Origin: Rhodobacter sp. | GTDB taxonomy: Bacteria > Pseudomonadota > Alphaproteobacteria > Rhodobacterales > Rhodobacteraceae | Length of the DNA stretch: 43,255 nt | Reading direction: 5' to 3' | Assembly (NCBI GenBank): GCA_022824145.1 | Contig: JAJEAY010000267.1 | Coordinates: 1-43,255, forward strand | Shown: positions 9,612 to 17,511 of the stretch, one piece after another | Position numbering within the stretch: the first letter of the stretch is position 1 | How the letters are laid out: each line of letters opens with the position of its first letter | Notes under the pieces: model-generated | What the model was told of the DNA's origin: nothing | Databases searched by the model: none | Seen by the model: the letters and a program-made list of their open reading frames with translations, nothing else | Made by a program: the position numbers and the translations under genes

Positions 9612-10112
9612 TCAGGGTGTCTCCGCCAACCGAGCCTCAAGAACGTCGAACGGAACGACGGGATCCTCTTTTGATGCCCGGATTACAAGGGATGTCCTGA
9701 CACTGGCGACATTGTGAGCTGCGGCGAGCTCTTCCGTCAGGAATTCCTGGAATGTCGAAAGGTCGGGAGCCACGCATTTCAGCAGGAAGTCGACTTCGCC
9801 ATTCAGCATATGGCACTCCCGAACAAGCGGCCATTCGCTGCAGAGCCGTTCAAAAGCGCTGAGAACGGCTTCGGCCTGGCTTGTGAGCCCGACCATCGCA
9901 AACACCCTCACCTCGAATCCGAGACTGCGCGGGTCGATGTCGGCGTGATAGCCTCGGATGTAACCATTGTCCTGAAGGGCCCGCACCCGCCGCAGGCAGG
10001 GCGGCGCCGATATTCCGACACGGGCCGCCAGTTCGACGTTGGTCATGCGCCCGTCGGCCTGAAGTTCGGAAAGAATGCGTCGGTCAATGGAATCGAGTTT
10101 GCTGCCCGGCAT
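9612..10112 (-). CDS. Lrp/AsnC family transcriptional regulator
   Basis: This 166-residue regulator starts with the AsnC-type helix-turn-helix LDSIDRRILSELQADGR, followed by VGISAPPCLRRVRAL. A RAM/AsnC ligand-binding domain completes it (EVDFLLKCVAPDLSTF). Such proteins bind amino acids and control metabolic genes. I chose the ATG at 10112, which puts the HTH at the expected distance; the frame is open to 10166. It is divergent from trxB, with about 350 bp between them carrying two palindromes that could be its operators. The target and ligand are unknown. Confidence 0.9.
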   Translation of the reverse strand: MPGSKLDSIDRRILSELQADGRMTNVELAARVGISAPPCLRRVRALQDNGYIRGYHADIDPRSLGFEVRVFAMVGLTSQAEAVLSAFERLCSEWPLVRECHMLNGEVDFLLKCVAPDLSTFQEFLTEELAAAHNVASVRTSLVIRASKEDPVVPFDVLEARLAETP

Positions 10113-10168
10113 GCATGAACCCGCTGCGATTTTCCATTCCTTACACTCGGGCCGCAGGATACGCAATA

Positions 10169-10205
10169 AAGTTTCAAGCCATTAAAATTTCGTTTCCCGA
10201 AACTT
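10169..10205. promoter_or_regulatory. Possible Lrp-type operator (AAGTTTC-N23-GAAACTT)
   Basis: A 7-bp inverted repeat (AAGTTTC / GAAACTT) spans this region. Its right part holds a compact GTTTC-CC-GAAAC palindrome at 10192-10203. It lies 57-93 bp upstream of the chosen start of the Lrp/AsnC gene, where autoregulation would act. The sequence is A/T-rich compared with its surroundings. The function is inferred from position only. Confidence 0.35.
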
Positions 10206-10372
10206 GCCGTATGAAGCTCTTTCCCATACCGCTCCAGCATGAGTAACCGATGCTTCAGCGATTAGGCCAACGGCAGAATTCGCCGGCATTTTCGCCATTA
10301 TGCAACGGAATCGTTTTTGCCAAAGTCGTGTCTCCGGGACTTCTGAGAGGATTTCTGCCTAGGCGAGTCAGT

Positions 10373-10393
10373 ATCAATTTGCGGCAGATTGAT
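10373..10393. promoter_or_regulatory. Palindrome ATCAAT-N9-ATTGAT upstream of trxB
   Basis: A perfect 6-bp inverted repeat with a 9-bp spacer lies about 70 bp upstream of the trxB start, in the region shared with the divergent Lrp gene. Its position suits a regulator site. I cannot say which protein would bind it. Confidence 0.3.
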
Positions 10394-10460
10394 CACAGCC
10401 CCTTTTCAGATGCCGACGGCCGAGTCTATATGCGTTCCGCATCAATGGAGCAGGTAACAC

Positions 10461-11429
10461 ATGGCAACTTCACGTCACAGCAGGGTTCTGATCGTCGGCT
10501 CCGGACCTGCGGGATACACCGCCGCCGTCTATGCCAGCCGCGCGATGCTTGAACCTGTGCTCGTTCAGGGCATCCAGCCCGGAGGCCAGCTCACGATCAC
10601 GACCGAAGTCGAGAACTGGCCGGGTGACAGTGAAGTCCAGGGCCCCGACCTGATGGTCCGGATGGAGGATCACGCGCGCGCTGTCGGAACCGAAATCGTC
10701 AGCGACCACATAACGTCGATTGACCTCTCGGCCCGTCCCTTCAAAGCCACAGGAGACAGCGGCGTAACATACACAGCGGACGCCGTGATTCTCGCCACCG
10801 GTGCACAGGCGAACTGGCTTGGGCTGGCGAGCGAAGAGAAATTCAAAGGGTTCGGTGTCTCGGCATGCGCAACCTGCGACGGTTTTTTCTATCGCGGGAA
10901 AGAGGTTGCAGTTGTGGGAGGTGGAAACACCGCCGTTGAGGAAGCGCTGTTTCTGACCAATTTCGCCAGCAAGGTCACGCTGATTCACCGCCGGGACGAA
11001 CTCCGCGCCGACAAAATCCTGCAGCATCGGCTGTTTGGCAATCCGAAAGTCGGGATCCTGTGGGATCATACGGTGGATCAGATCCTAGGCAGCGACTCTC
11101 CACCGAGCGTTGAAGGGGTTCGGGTCAGACATGTGCGTTCGGGCCAGACCTCAGACGTTCCCTGCGCAGGATTTTTCGTTGCCATCGGTCACTCGCCTGC
11201 GAGCGAACTGGTCAAGGACCAGCTTGATACCCGTTCAGGTGGCTATGTCGTGACCGGGCCTGACAGCACCGCAACGTCAGTTCCCGGCGTGTTCGCCGCG
11301 GGCGACCTGACCGACGATGTATTCCGTCAGGCCGTAACAAGCGCAGGTATGGGATGCATGGCGGCGCTGGAGGCGGAGCGGTTTCTGGCCGAACTCGGCA
11401 GCGGCGCGGAAGTGCAGGCAGCGGAATGA
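10461..11429 (+). CDS. trxB: Thioredoxin-disulfide reductase
   Basis: This 322-residue flavoenzyme passes electrons from NADPH to thioredoxin. The FAD motif GSGPAG lies at 13-18, the redox-active CATC at 136-139, and the NADPH-binding GGGNTAVEEA near 153. The C-terminal FAD signature GVFAAGDLTD is present. Length is normal. GGAG lies upstream of the ATG at 10461. It is divergent from an Lrp/AsnC gene. It marks the left border of the accessory island, since recognisable core genes stop here and resume at trpS. Confidence 0.95.
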   Translation: MATSRHSRVLIVGSGPAGYTAAVYASRAMLEPVLVQGIQPGGQLTITTEVENWPGDSEVQGPDLMVRMEDHARAVGTEIVSDHITSIDLSARPFKATGDSGVTYTADAVILATGAQANWLGLASEEKFKGFGVSACATCDGFFYRGKEVAVVGGGNTAVEEALFLTNFASKVTLIHRRDELRADKILQHRLFGNPKVGILWDHTVDQILGSDSPPSVEGVRVRHVRSGQTSDVPCAGFFVAIGHSPASELVKDQLDTRSGGYVVTGPDSTATSVPGVFAAGDLTDDVFRQAVTSAGMGCMAALEAERFLAELGSGAEVQAAE

Positions 11430-11621
11430 CCCGCAAGCAAGACACCGCGCAAAGGGATTTCCTTAGGCAGGCAGCGCCGGAACGGTGATCCGGCGGAAGT
11501 CGAATCTTTCTATTTTGTGATGTACGCTCACGAAGTTGCGTCAACGTGGCTTTATAGTATTGTAAATTATACATTTTTGAAGTTTAGGCCGATCTTCAAT
11601 CGGGTGCTCGCCGATCTGTAA

Positions 11622-12246
11622 TCAGATAGTCAGCGAATTGATTCGATTCCCAGACCTGTCAGGATCCCGGCGAAGGCGGACAGGAACAGCCGGAGCCGGT
11701 TCGCCCGCATGGTCGCCGTCGGCGAACAGCTCCAGCTGCTGCTCCCTGGTCCTGTTCTCCATGTCGCCCCTGGCGCAGAAGCGGTCCTCGCAGAGCGCCC
11801 GGGCGTCGAATTCCGATCCCGGCAGGCTGATGACCACAAAGCGGGGCTGTCCCCCCAAGCCCCGGAAGCGCCTCGGCCCTGCCCGCCACCCTCCGGGTCC
11901 GGCTCCAGCTTTTCCACGTCCGGCAGCGGAAGGACCGGAAGCACCTCGACGCCTCTCCGGTCAAGGCGCAGCGGCTCCGCGAGCGCCGCATCTGGCGTCC
12001 GGTCCTGCGTTCGAGCCGGGCGTTGCGGGCCAGGCCGACGACGAAGTCCGCGCCGTTCTCCTGGCGCCAGGCTATCAGGCCCTCCCGGCAGCAACCGGAG
12101 TCGCCGCGCACGGTGATCCGGACGGACGACCACGCCTCCGGGATCCGGCCCGCGATCCTGGCCAGCCCGTCGACGGCACCTTCCGCCCCGTCGATGTCCA
12201 GAGGGCCGCAGCCGGGCGCACAGGACATGCTCGCCGCACGTGACAT
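11622..12246 (-). pseudogene. Degenerate IS1380-family transposase, C-terminal half
   Basis: Homology to IS1380-type transposases is spread over at least two minus-strand frames. One frame holds VRITVRGDSGCCREGLIAW and FVVGLARNARLE. Another reads PRFVVISL, then ARALCEDRFCARGDMENRTR and EQQLELFAD. The end switches again to TATMRANRLRLF. In intact transposases these lie in one frame, in this order, so frameshifts have destroyed the gene. The N-terminal half is missing. Adjacent IS1595-like and IS66-like pieces point to a layered insertion site. Confidence 0.8.
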
Positions 12247-12361
12247 ACTGGGGAAGGTAGCAGTAATGGCCGCAAAGGCTTATTCCTTTTGCCTAGGTGG
12301 GTCCAGATTGTTGTGTCCGGAGGGGGTTGACATGCCGTTTTGTTGCTATTATGTTCTTCTT

Positions 12362-12690
12362 ATGCCTAGTCAATGGAAAAACGACCGGCCCCTTTCGCGC
12401 AAGCAGTCCGGGAAGCTTTTCCCGGACAATGATGCCTGCGCCCGCCATCTCGCCGAAATGTGCTGGCGCGACGGCATCGAATGCGCGGACTGCGGACGGC
12501 AGACGTCGATGGTCGCGGGCACCTTCATGCACGGGAGCCATCTCCCTCTGAAGACCTGGTTCCACGCCGCGCACCTGATGGCCACGCATTCCAACAGGAT
12601 TTCCGCGCTCCAGGCGCAGGGGCAGCCGGGGATCGGCAGCTACAGAAGCGCATTGCTGATGCTCCAGAAGCTGCAGAGGGCGACAGTAAA
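12362..12690 (+). pseudogene. IS1595-like transposase N-terminal fragment
   Basis: From the ATG at 12362 the frame resembles the N-terminus of IS1595-type transposases: FPDNDACARHLAEMCWRDG, CADCGRQTSMVAGTFMHG, LKTWFHAAHLMATH and ISALQAQGQPGIGSY. Part of a zinc-finger-like CxxC pattern is visible. Similarity stops near 12690, where an IS66-like sequence begins in a different frame. The catalytic DDE-like domain is therefore absent. No product is likely to be active. Confidence 0.75.
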
Positions 12691-13340
12691 CCCGGATGCT
12701 GGCCACCGCGGGCATCACCGTCAGCCGGGGGTCGATGGGCCAGTGGGCCAACCGGGCGATCGCGCTGCTGAAGCCGGTCCACGAGGCGCAGTGGCGGTCG
12801 GTGCTGGAGAGCGCCGTCATCCAGACGGCCGGGACGCTGATCCGGGCCGGACGGCACCCGGGCAAGCCCGGAAGCATGAAGAAGGGCTGCTTCTGGCCGG
12901 TGCTCGGCGACCGGGGCGAGGTGGTTCTGCCCTTCTCCGGCGACCGCCGGCACCGGAAGGTGGCCGACTTCCTCGGGGACTGTATCGGGACGCTGGTGAG
13001 CCACGGCTACGGTGCCTGCGAAGCTTATGTCGCGGCGCGTGGCGCGACGGTCACGCACCAAAACTGCTGGATCAATACCCGCCGGAACTTCCGGGAGCCG
13101 AAGGACAGCCACCCGACGACGGCCGGGGAGGCGCTAGCGACAGTCGCCGCCATCTACGGGATCGAGGAGGAGATCAGGGACAGGCCGACGCCCGAGCGGC
13201 TGAGGGCCCAGCGGACCCGGTCCCGCGCGGCGGTCGACGCGTTCTGGGACTGGCACCAACGGACGCTGGAGGATCCGGCGCTGACGCCGAAGCATCCGAT
13301 CTGGAAGGCAATCGGCTACGCAGTCGAGCGGAGGGTCACG
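12690..13340 (+). pseudogene. IS66-family transposase remnant
   Basis: An open frame from about 12690 resembles the core of IS66 transposases: a VSRGSMGQW start, GKPGSMKKGCFWPVLGD, a GYGACEAYVA block, CWINTRRNF and the helical IYGIEEEIRDRPTPERLR region up to AIGYAVERR. The usual DETPIK motif with the first catalytic Asp reads QTAGTLIR, so that residue is lost. Both the N-terminal zinc-finger region and the C-terminal end are missing. It abuts the IS1595 piece upstream and a ParB-like fragment downstream. Confidence 0.78.
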
Positions 13341-13446
13341 CCGGAGCCGCGACTCCGGCGAAACCGGCGGGCCTCGCGGCAGACGCGGACAGCGACCGCC
13401 AACACATCATCTGCCATGGAAAATCCTCCGGCAAACATAGTCGTAC

Positions 13447-13536
13447 CGGAACAACCTCACGCGCGGGGGCGGGGCCGTGCATCTGGAAGGCGGGAAGGCG
13501 TAAGGCGCGGAACAGCCTCACGGACGGGGGCGGGGC
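13447..13536. repeat. Pair of 29-bp direct repeats
   Basis: Two near-identical 29-bp stretches start at 13447 and 13508, each beginning CGGAACA and ending GGGGGCGGGGC. They differ at about three positions and their starts are 61 bp apart. They lie between the IS66 remnant and the ParB-like fragment. The repeats may be relics of a transposon end or a local duplication. Confidence 0.6.
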
Positions 13537-13726
13537 GGATCAAGGCCGATGCCGAACGCCGTGCTTTAGTCGTTTACGAGACGCACGCCGCGGAGAGGGA
13601 TCTGGCGGCGGCGCTCGGGATGAAGGTGAGCATCGACCACGTTGCCGACGGCGAGGCGGGTTCGGTGACGGTCCGCTACGGGAGCCTGAAGCAGTTCGAC
13701 GAGTTCTGCCAGCGATTGTTGTCAGC
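13537..13726 (+). pseudogene. ParB C-terminal domain fragment
   Basis: In the same frame as the IS66 remnant, the translation ADAERRALVVYETHAAERDL, ALGMKVSIDHVADGEAG, VTVRYGSLKQFDEFCQRLL matches the C-terminal dimerisation domain of ParB chromosome or plasmid partition proteins. The N-terminal nuclease-like domain and central HTH are absent, and no parA is near. It is probably a relic of a plasmid or integrative element. The identification rests on the ALGMKVSIDH and RYGSLKQFDEFC pattern. Confidence 0.6.
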
Positions 13727-13734
13727 AACGTGGT

Positions 13735-14116
13735 CTCGAACTTCCCATCGGCTGCACCGCGCCTTACCATTCCTCTCCGAAAGCGCACACCCAAAAACCC
13801 CGGCGCTGGAGGCGAGGATAAAGGATGGATATGGATATGCTGGGATTCACGGGATACAGATTTTACGCAAGCGCTCTGGGATTCGTCAGAGACCAGTTCG
13901 ACATCACCGATCCTGACCGTTTGCGTGTTGGTCCCGCCATCCTTGGTCGATTACAAGCCGAACAATTGGTTGATTGCCTCACTGGATTGGGCCGTCATGA
14001 ACATACCGCGAACGAGGAAGTCCTTGCCGCATACGACCCGGCGAACGGCAACGACGTTTCGTCGGTCCAGCCAACACGATAGTATATCTCAGCCCCAGAG
14101 ACATCAGGAGCAAGCC
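13735..14116. other. Spacer upstream of the macrodomain gene
   Basis: About 380 bp separate the ParB-like fragment from the macrodomain gene. An 85-codon plus-strand frame (13825-14082) is open, but I recognise no family in it and it lacks a clear ribosome-binding site. Just upstream of the macrodomain gene, a short hairpin CGACG-TTT-CGTCG (14052-14064) is followed by a TAGTAT box that could be a -10 element. This is a plausible promoter region. Confidence 0.4.
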
Positions 14117-15049
14117 ATGATCATCTACACGGACAGCGATCTCTTCGAATCGCCAGCAAAGGTGCTGGTAAACACCGTGAACACCCGCGGCGTAATGGGC
14201 AAAGGAATCGCACTTCGGTTCAAGCAGATCTATCCCGAGATGTTCAGTCGGTACCGGGGACATTGTGAAAAGGGACACCTGACGACCGGCAAACTCCTTC
14301 TCTTCAAGACCCCGCACAAATGGATACTCAATTTCCCGACCAAAGAACATTGGCGGGATCCGTCTCGGCCCGAGTACATTGAAGCGGGACTGCAGAAATT
14401 CAGATCAGCTTATGCCGGAATTGGCGCGGCATCCTATGCATTTCCCATGCTGGGATGCGGGAACGGGGAACTTGATTTCGATGCACAGGTCAGGCCGCTG
14501 ATGGAACATTATCTCGGCAAACTGTCTGTATCCACGCGGATACATATCGGCTGGAACCACGCTGGTCCCCCGGAGCGCCTCGATGCTGAACGGATTACGG
14601 CATGGCTAAGATCAGAACCGTCCGCTCTTCCATTTGACGAAGTCTGGCGAGATCTTGAGCACATTCTGGCGCGCCGTCAGAAATTCGTGACATCTAAACG
14701 CCAAAGTGAATTCACGGCACGTATCGAGGTGTCCCCCCCCGCCCTCGTCATTTCCGGATCTGGCCGGACGTCCACTAGGATCGTTGAAGAGGAACTGATC
14801 GACTTCTGGCAGCAGCTTCGGGATCACGGACTTACACACAGTCGCATAGCTCCGAATCACCGTTATCTGTCTTACTTGATGCCTATATTCGAGCAACTCG
14901 ATTATGTTCGGTCTGTTGCGGTGTCAGATACTGCTAGCCAATTGAGAACAAACCCGCGAGCAGCACTTCAGGTGGTCCCACCGTCAATGTGCAGCCTCCC
15001 ATTGGGTGTAGATCGAGTTGGGAGCACCAGAATTGCCGCACAAGCATGA
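14117..15049 (+). CDS. darG: DarG-like macrodomain protein, predicted antitoxin
   Basis: This 310-residue protein opens with a DarG-type macrodomain: NTVNTRGVMGKGIALRF (19-35), LNFPTKEHWR (71-80) and MLGCGNGELDF (111-121). In DarG the Lys of the FPTK.HWR motif is catalytic and removes ADP-ribose from DNA; here it is Lys76. A helical C-terminal region follows (about 150-300; EEELIDFWQQLRDHGL, YLSYLMPIFEQLDYV), the part that in DarG relatives contacts the toxin. The ATG at 14117 has AGGAG seven bases upstream. The frame is open far upstream through IS debris, which I do not count as coding. The end overlaps the toxin-like gene by 32 bp. Family assignment is good; activity is inferred. Confidence 0.82.
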   Translation: MIIYTDSDLFESPAKVLVNTVNTRGVMGKGIALRFKQIYPEMFSRYRGHCEKGHLTTGKLLLFKTPHKWILNFPTKEHWRDPSRPEYIEAGLQKFRSAYAGIGAASYAFPMLGCGNGELDFDAQVRPLMEHYLGKLSVSTRIHIGWNHAGPPERLDAERITAWLRSEPSALPFDEVWRDLEHILARRQKFVTSKRQSEFTARIEVSPPALVISGSGRTSTRIVEEELIDFWQQLRDHGLTHSRIAPNHRYLSYLMPIFEQLDYVRSVAVSDTASQLRTNPRAALQVVPPSMCSLPLGVDRVGSTRIAAQA

Positions 15050-16043
15050 CGCCGCTGCGATAGAAGCCCATTTGCTTGACCTGGAGTCGGCCGACTGGCT
15101 CGAAGCGAGTCGTGATTGGTGGCCTCGCTTCTTGTTTCGATCTGATCATGTGGAGAATGCCGCAGACATACTCAATCGTGGCGAGTTGCTCTCTCGGGCG
15201 GCCGCTAGTGACGGCGCACTCATCAAGAAGGATAGCGGAAGTCCTCAGCATATAGCCCAGTTGGCTCCGACGCATCGGCGACTAGTGCGCCTGTACTTTC
15301 GGCCGCGTACGCCCACTCAGTACAGTAACGAAGGAATTCGCCCACACAAAAAGATCAAGTATGGAGCGCATATGCCAGTGCCGGTCTATCTCCTGTTCAG
15401 TTCCTCATTGCTCATGGAACAAGGAGTTAGCTTTTCCCAAGGTCGCCTAACCGCAACCTCGAAGTTGGGCAATTCGGCAGCTTTCCTCCGAAAAATGAAC
15501 TTTAAGGACATTTATCACAATCGATCGGTTGGCCGCCTGGGAGAATCTCACCGTCGTGCGGAAATCTTGAACGCACGGCACTCTGAGATTCTCGTGCAGG
15601 ATCGGTTGTGTTTAGAGCACCTGAAGTACGTCGTCTGCAGATCGGGACCAGAACGAGACACCCTCCTTAATCTTCTTGAGCCTGATGCGAGAGACAACTG
15701 GGTACGAAGGATCTTGGAAGACGACGGACGAGGAAGATTGTTCCATAAGCTGGGCACCTTCGTCAATAATGTGCACCTGTCCGAGGGCGGATCCCAATTC
15801 TCTTTTCATTGTCCTCCAGATCCGTCGTGGCGAGGCCCCTTTAATCTTGAAATTGAGTGGTCAGGGTCGTCAAAGGACTACATATATTCGGATCAGAGCT
15901 TTGACGCCCAAGAAAGCCCTTTCACGATGGAATTTCCGGATGGTGTCATGCTACAAAGATACAACGTAATTCTGAAACTCAACGACGACATTGCCTACTT
16001 TGGCAAGTTCAGAAAAGATGATTCCTTCCTCGAACCGTTCTAG
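15018..16043 (+). CDS. darT: DarT-like DNA ADP-ribosyltransferase, predicted toxin
   Basis: This protein of about 341 residues resembles the DarT (DUF4433) family, which ADP-ribosylates bases in DNA. Visible elements are WPRFLFRSDHVENAADIL, RLYFRPRTPTQY (91-102, NAD-binding region), AHMPVPVYLLF, and HSEILV with Glu170, the expected catalytic glutamate. A C-terminal extension of roughly 125 residues (beta-rich, from about 215) goes beyond minimal DarT. The start is uncertain: 15018 is a TTG just after an in-frame stop, with no clear ribosome-binding site, so coupling to the upstream gene is likely. GC content appears lower than in the surrounding core genes, consistent with transfer. It appears intact. 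In described darTG loci the toxin gene usually comes first; here it is second. Confidence 0.78.
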   Translation: MGAPELPHKHDAAAIEAHLLDLESADWLEASRDWWPRFLFRSDHVENAADILNRGELLSRAAASDGALIKKDSGSPQHIAQLAPTHRRLVRLYFRPRTPTQYSNEGIRPHKKIKYGAHMPVPVYLLFSSSLLMEQGVSFSQGRLTATSKLGNSAAFLRKMNFKDIYHNRSVGRLGESHRRAEILNARHSEILVQDRLCLEHLKYVVCRSGPERDTLLNLLEPDARDNWVRRILEDDGRGRLFHKLGTFVNNVHLSEGGSQFSFHCPPDPSWRGPFNLEIEWSGSSKDYIYSDQSFDAQESPFTMEFPDGVMLQRYNVILKLNDDIAYFGKFRKDDSFLEPF

Positions 16044-16199
16044 TTTCTTCCGTTTATGTCCGTATCAAACCTCTTCGCGCACTCCGATCTCACTCATGTG
16101 GTGTTTGCTGCTGCGCTGAAAGCTTCCTGCTCTCTGACTTGACTCTGGGCAACGTACCCACAACGCGTCATGGTATTCCCATGGGGGTTTTAATTGCGC

Positions 16200-16578
16200 T
16201 CAGGACGAGTACCTCGATACCGCAACGGATGCCGTGGACCTTACTGTTTGGCAAGAATGGCCGTTGTAGTGCGGCAGTCGCTTTCGGAAGGGAAGTTTGG
16301 TCGGGCGGCATAGGTGAGCAGAGCGTTTCCCGTGATGCCCAGTTGGGTGCCAATGAAATTGAGAACCTCCTCGGGGATGACTTCACCGGACCTCGGGAGA
16401 CGCCCGGGTGGCACAAAGCTCGGAGCTGAAGCGCGAAGCCCAGCTGTCTTTCCAAACGTCGTCTCTCCCGGGCATGCTCCATGTCGTCGTCCGCCAGCGT
16501 GTAGTGTCGCAGAAGAGATGCTTCGTCAGCCGGCATGTCAAAGAAGGCGGCGCGCCGTCAAAATGCCGCGTCTCGGCA
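16200..16578 (-). pseudogene. Tn3-family transposase (tnpA) N-terminal remnant
   Basis: Reading leftward from 16578, MPRRGILTARRLL hits a stop. The next frame gives FDMPADEASLLRHYTLADDD and RRLERQLGFALQLRAL, and a third frame gives GEVIPEEVLNFIGTQLGI and TGNALLTYAARP. These are consecutive parts of the N-terminal domain (DUF4158) of Tn3-type transposases. At least two frameshifts and a stop disrupt it, and the rest of the protein, including the DDE domain, is gone. It diverges from the resolvase gene, as in Tn3 elements. Confidence 0.82.
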
Positions 16579-16638
16579 TGTGGGATTGTCTTTGTTGGAA
16601 TATGGTCTGTTCGATACAGTTCCGAGTCTTGTGAATCA

Positions 16639-17328
16639 ATGACTTGCAGGGCCGAAATCCGGGTTCAACTGGGACGGTGCGCGGCCATCTATGCCAGGGT
16701 TTCCACCGCGGACCTGTCCTGGGAGCGGCAGGTCTCGGAATTGATGTCTTTCGCCGAACAATGCAGCTATGATGTGGCCGGAACATCCAAGGAAACGGCG
16801 CCAGGTGCATCCGCCAATCGGGCCGCACGCAAAAAGGTGACTGATCTCGCACAGACACGGCAAGTCGATGCCGTTCTTGCCTCCGAGCTTTCCCGGTGGA
16901 GGCGGTCAACTCAGGATCTGCTCGCCACGCTGCATCGACTGGCAGGATGGAGGATCTCGGTCGTCGCAATGAACGGCATGACCTTCGAACTCGATACGCC
17001 ACCTGGCAGGATGATGGCCACTATGCTGGCGGGGATCGCTCAGTTCGAACGCGATCTGATCAGCGAGTGTGTAAAATCAGGGCTGGCCGCTGCGAAGGTG
17101 CAGGGCAAAAAACTCGGCCGCCAGCCATGACAGCGGTCAAAGCCAGACAAGCCCGCGCCGAAGGTTCTTAAGGCCGCCAGCGAAGGACGAAGCTACTGCT
17201 GGATCGCCCGTGATCTCGGAGTCAGCAAGAACACCATGGTCGACATCGTGAAACAGCACAGGCAAGCCGGAAAACGTGCATTCTCACGGCGCACTAAGCT
17301 ATCCGGATTAGGCTGTGAACTCAAATAA
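16639..17328 (+). pseudogene. Tn3-family serine resolvase (tnpR) with in-frame stop
   Basis: The N-terminal catalytic domain is intact: CAAIYARVSTADLSWERQV with the nucleophilic Ser, then ASELSRWRRS and FERDLISE. A TGA at 17128-17130 interrupts the linker after KKLGRQP. The same frame resumes with QRSKPDKPAPKVLKAASEG and the DNA-binding helix-turn-helix YCWIARDLGVSKNTMVDIV, ending at a TAA at 17326-17328. Where the stop lies, relatives have Gly, so GGA to TGA would explain it. Without readthrough the product lacks its DNA-binding domain. It pairs with the divergent tnpA remnant. Confidence 0.85.
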
Positions 17329-17511
17329 TTGGTTTGCGAACCTGCAGAGCAGGAATCGGCTGGCAGCCAGATGCACGGCGGGCAGGAAGTTGCGGGCGGT
17401 CTTGTCATAACGGGTGGCAATCTGGCAAACCTCCTTGATCTTGTAGAAAAATCGCTCGACGAGGTTGCGCGTCCTGTAGGTCTCCCGATCGAGCGGCTGA
17501 ATCCAGTTCAC
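17308..17511 (-). pseudogene. IS5-family transposase C-terminal fragment
   Basis: The minus-strand frame reads IQPLDRETYRTRNLVERFFY, KIKEVCQIATRYDKTARNFL, then a hydrophobic tail ending at a TAA at 17308. The RN.VERFF.K.K....ATRYDK pattern is the C-terminal hallmark of IS5-family transposases and contains the last catalytic Glu. Everything before it is missing. It overlaps the tail of the tnpR frame by about 20 bp on the opposite strand. Confidence 0.85.

Noticed and set aside
13825-14082. 85-codon frame just upstream of the DarG-like gene, as a possible third module component
   Set aside because: It has no clear ribosome-binding site, no recognised family and begins inside remnant sequence. 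Kept only as part of the spacer description.
12023-15049. A single open frame of 1008 codons ending in the macrodomain protein
   Set aside because: The upstream two thirds cross IS1380, IS1595 and IS66 debris in the wrong frame or strand, and a strong ribosome-binding site precedes the ATG at 14117. It is an accidental run of GC-rich sequence, not a giant fusion protein.
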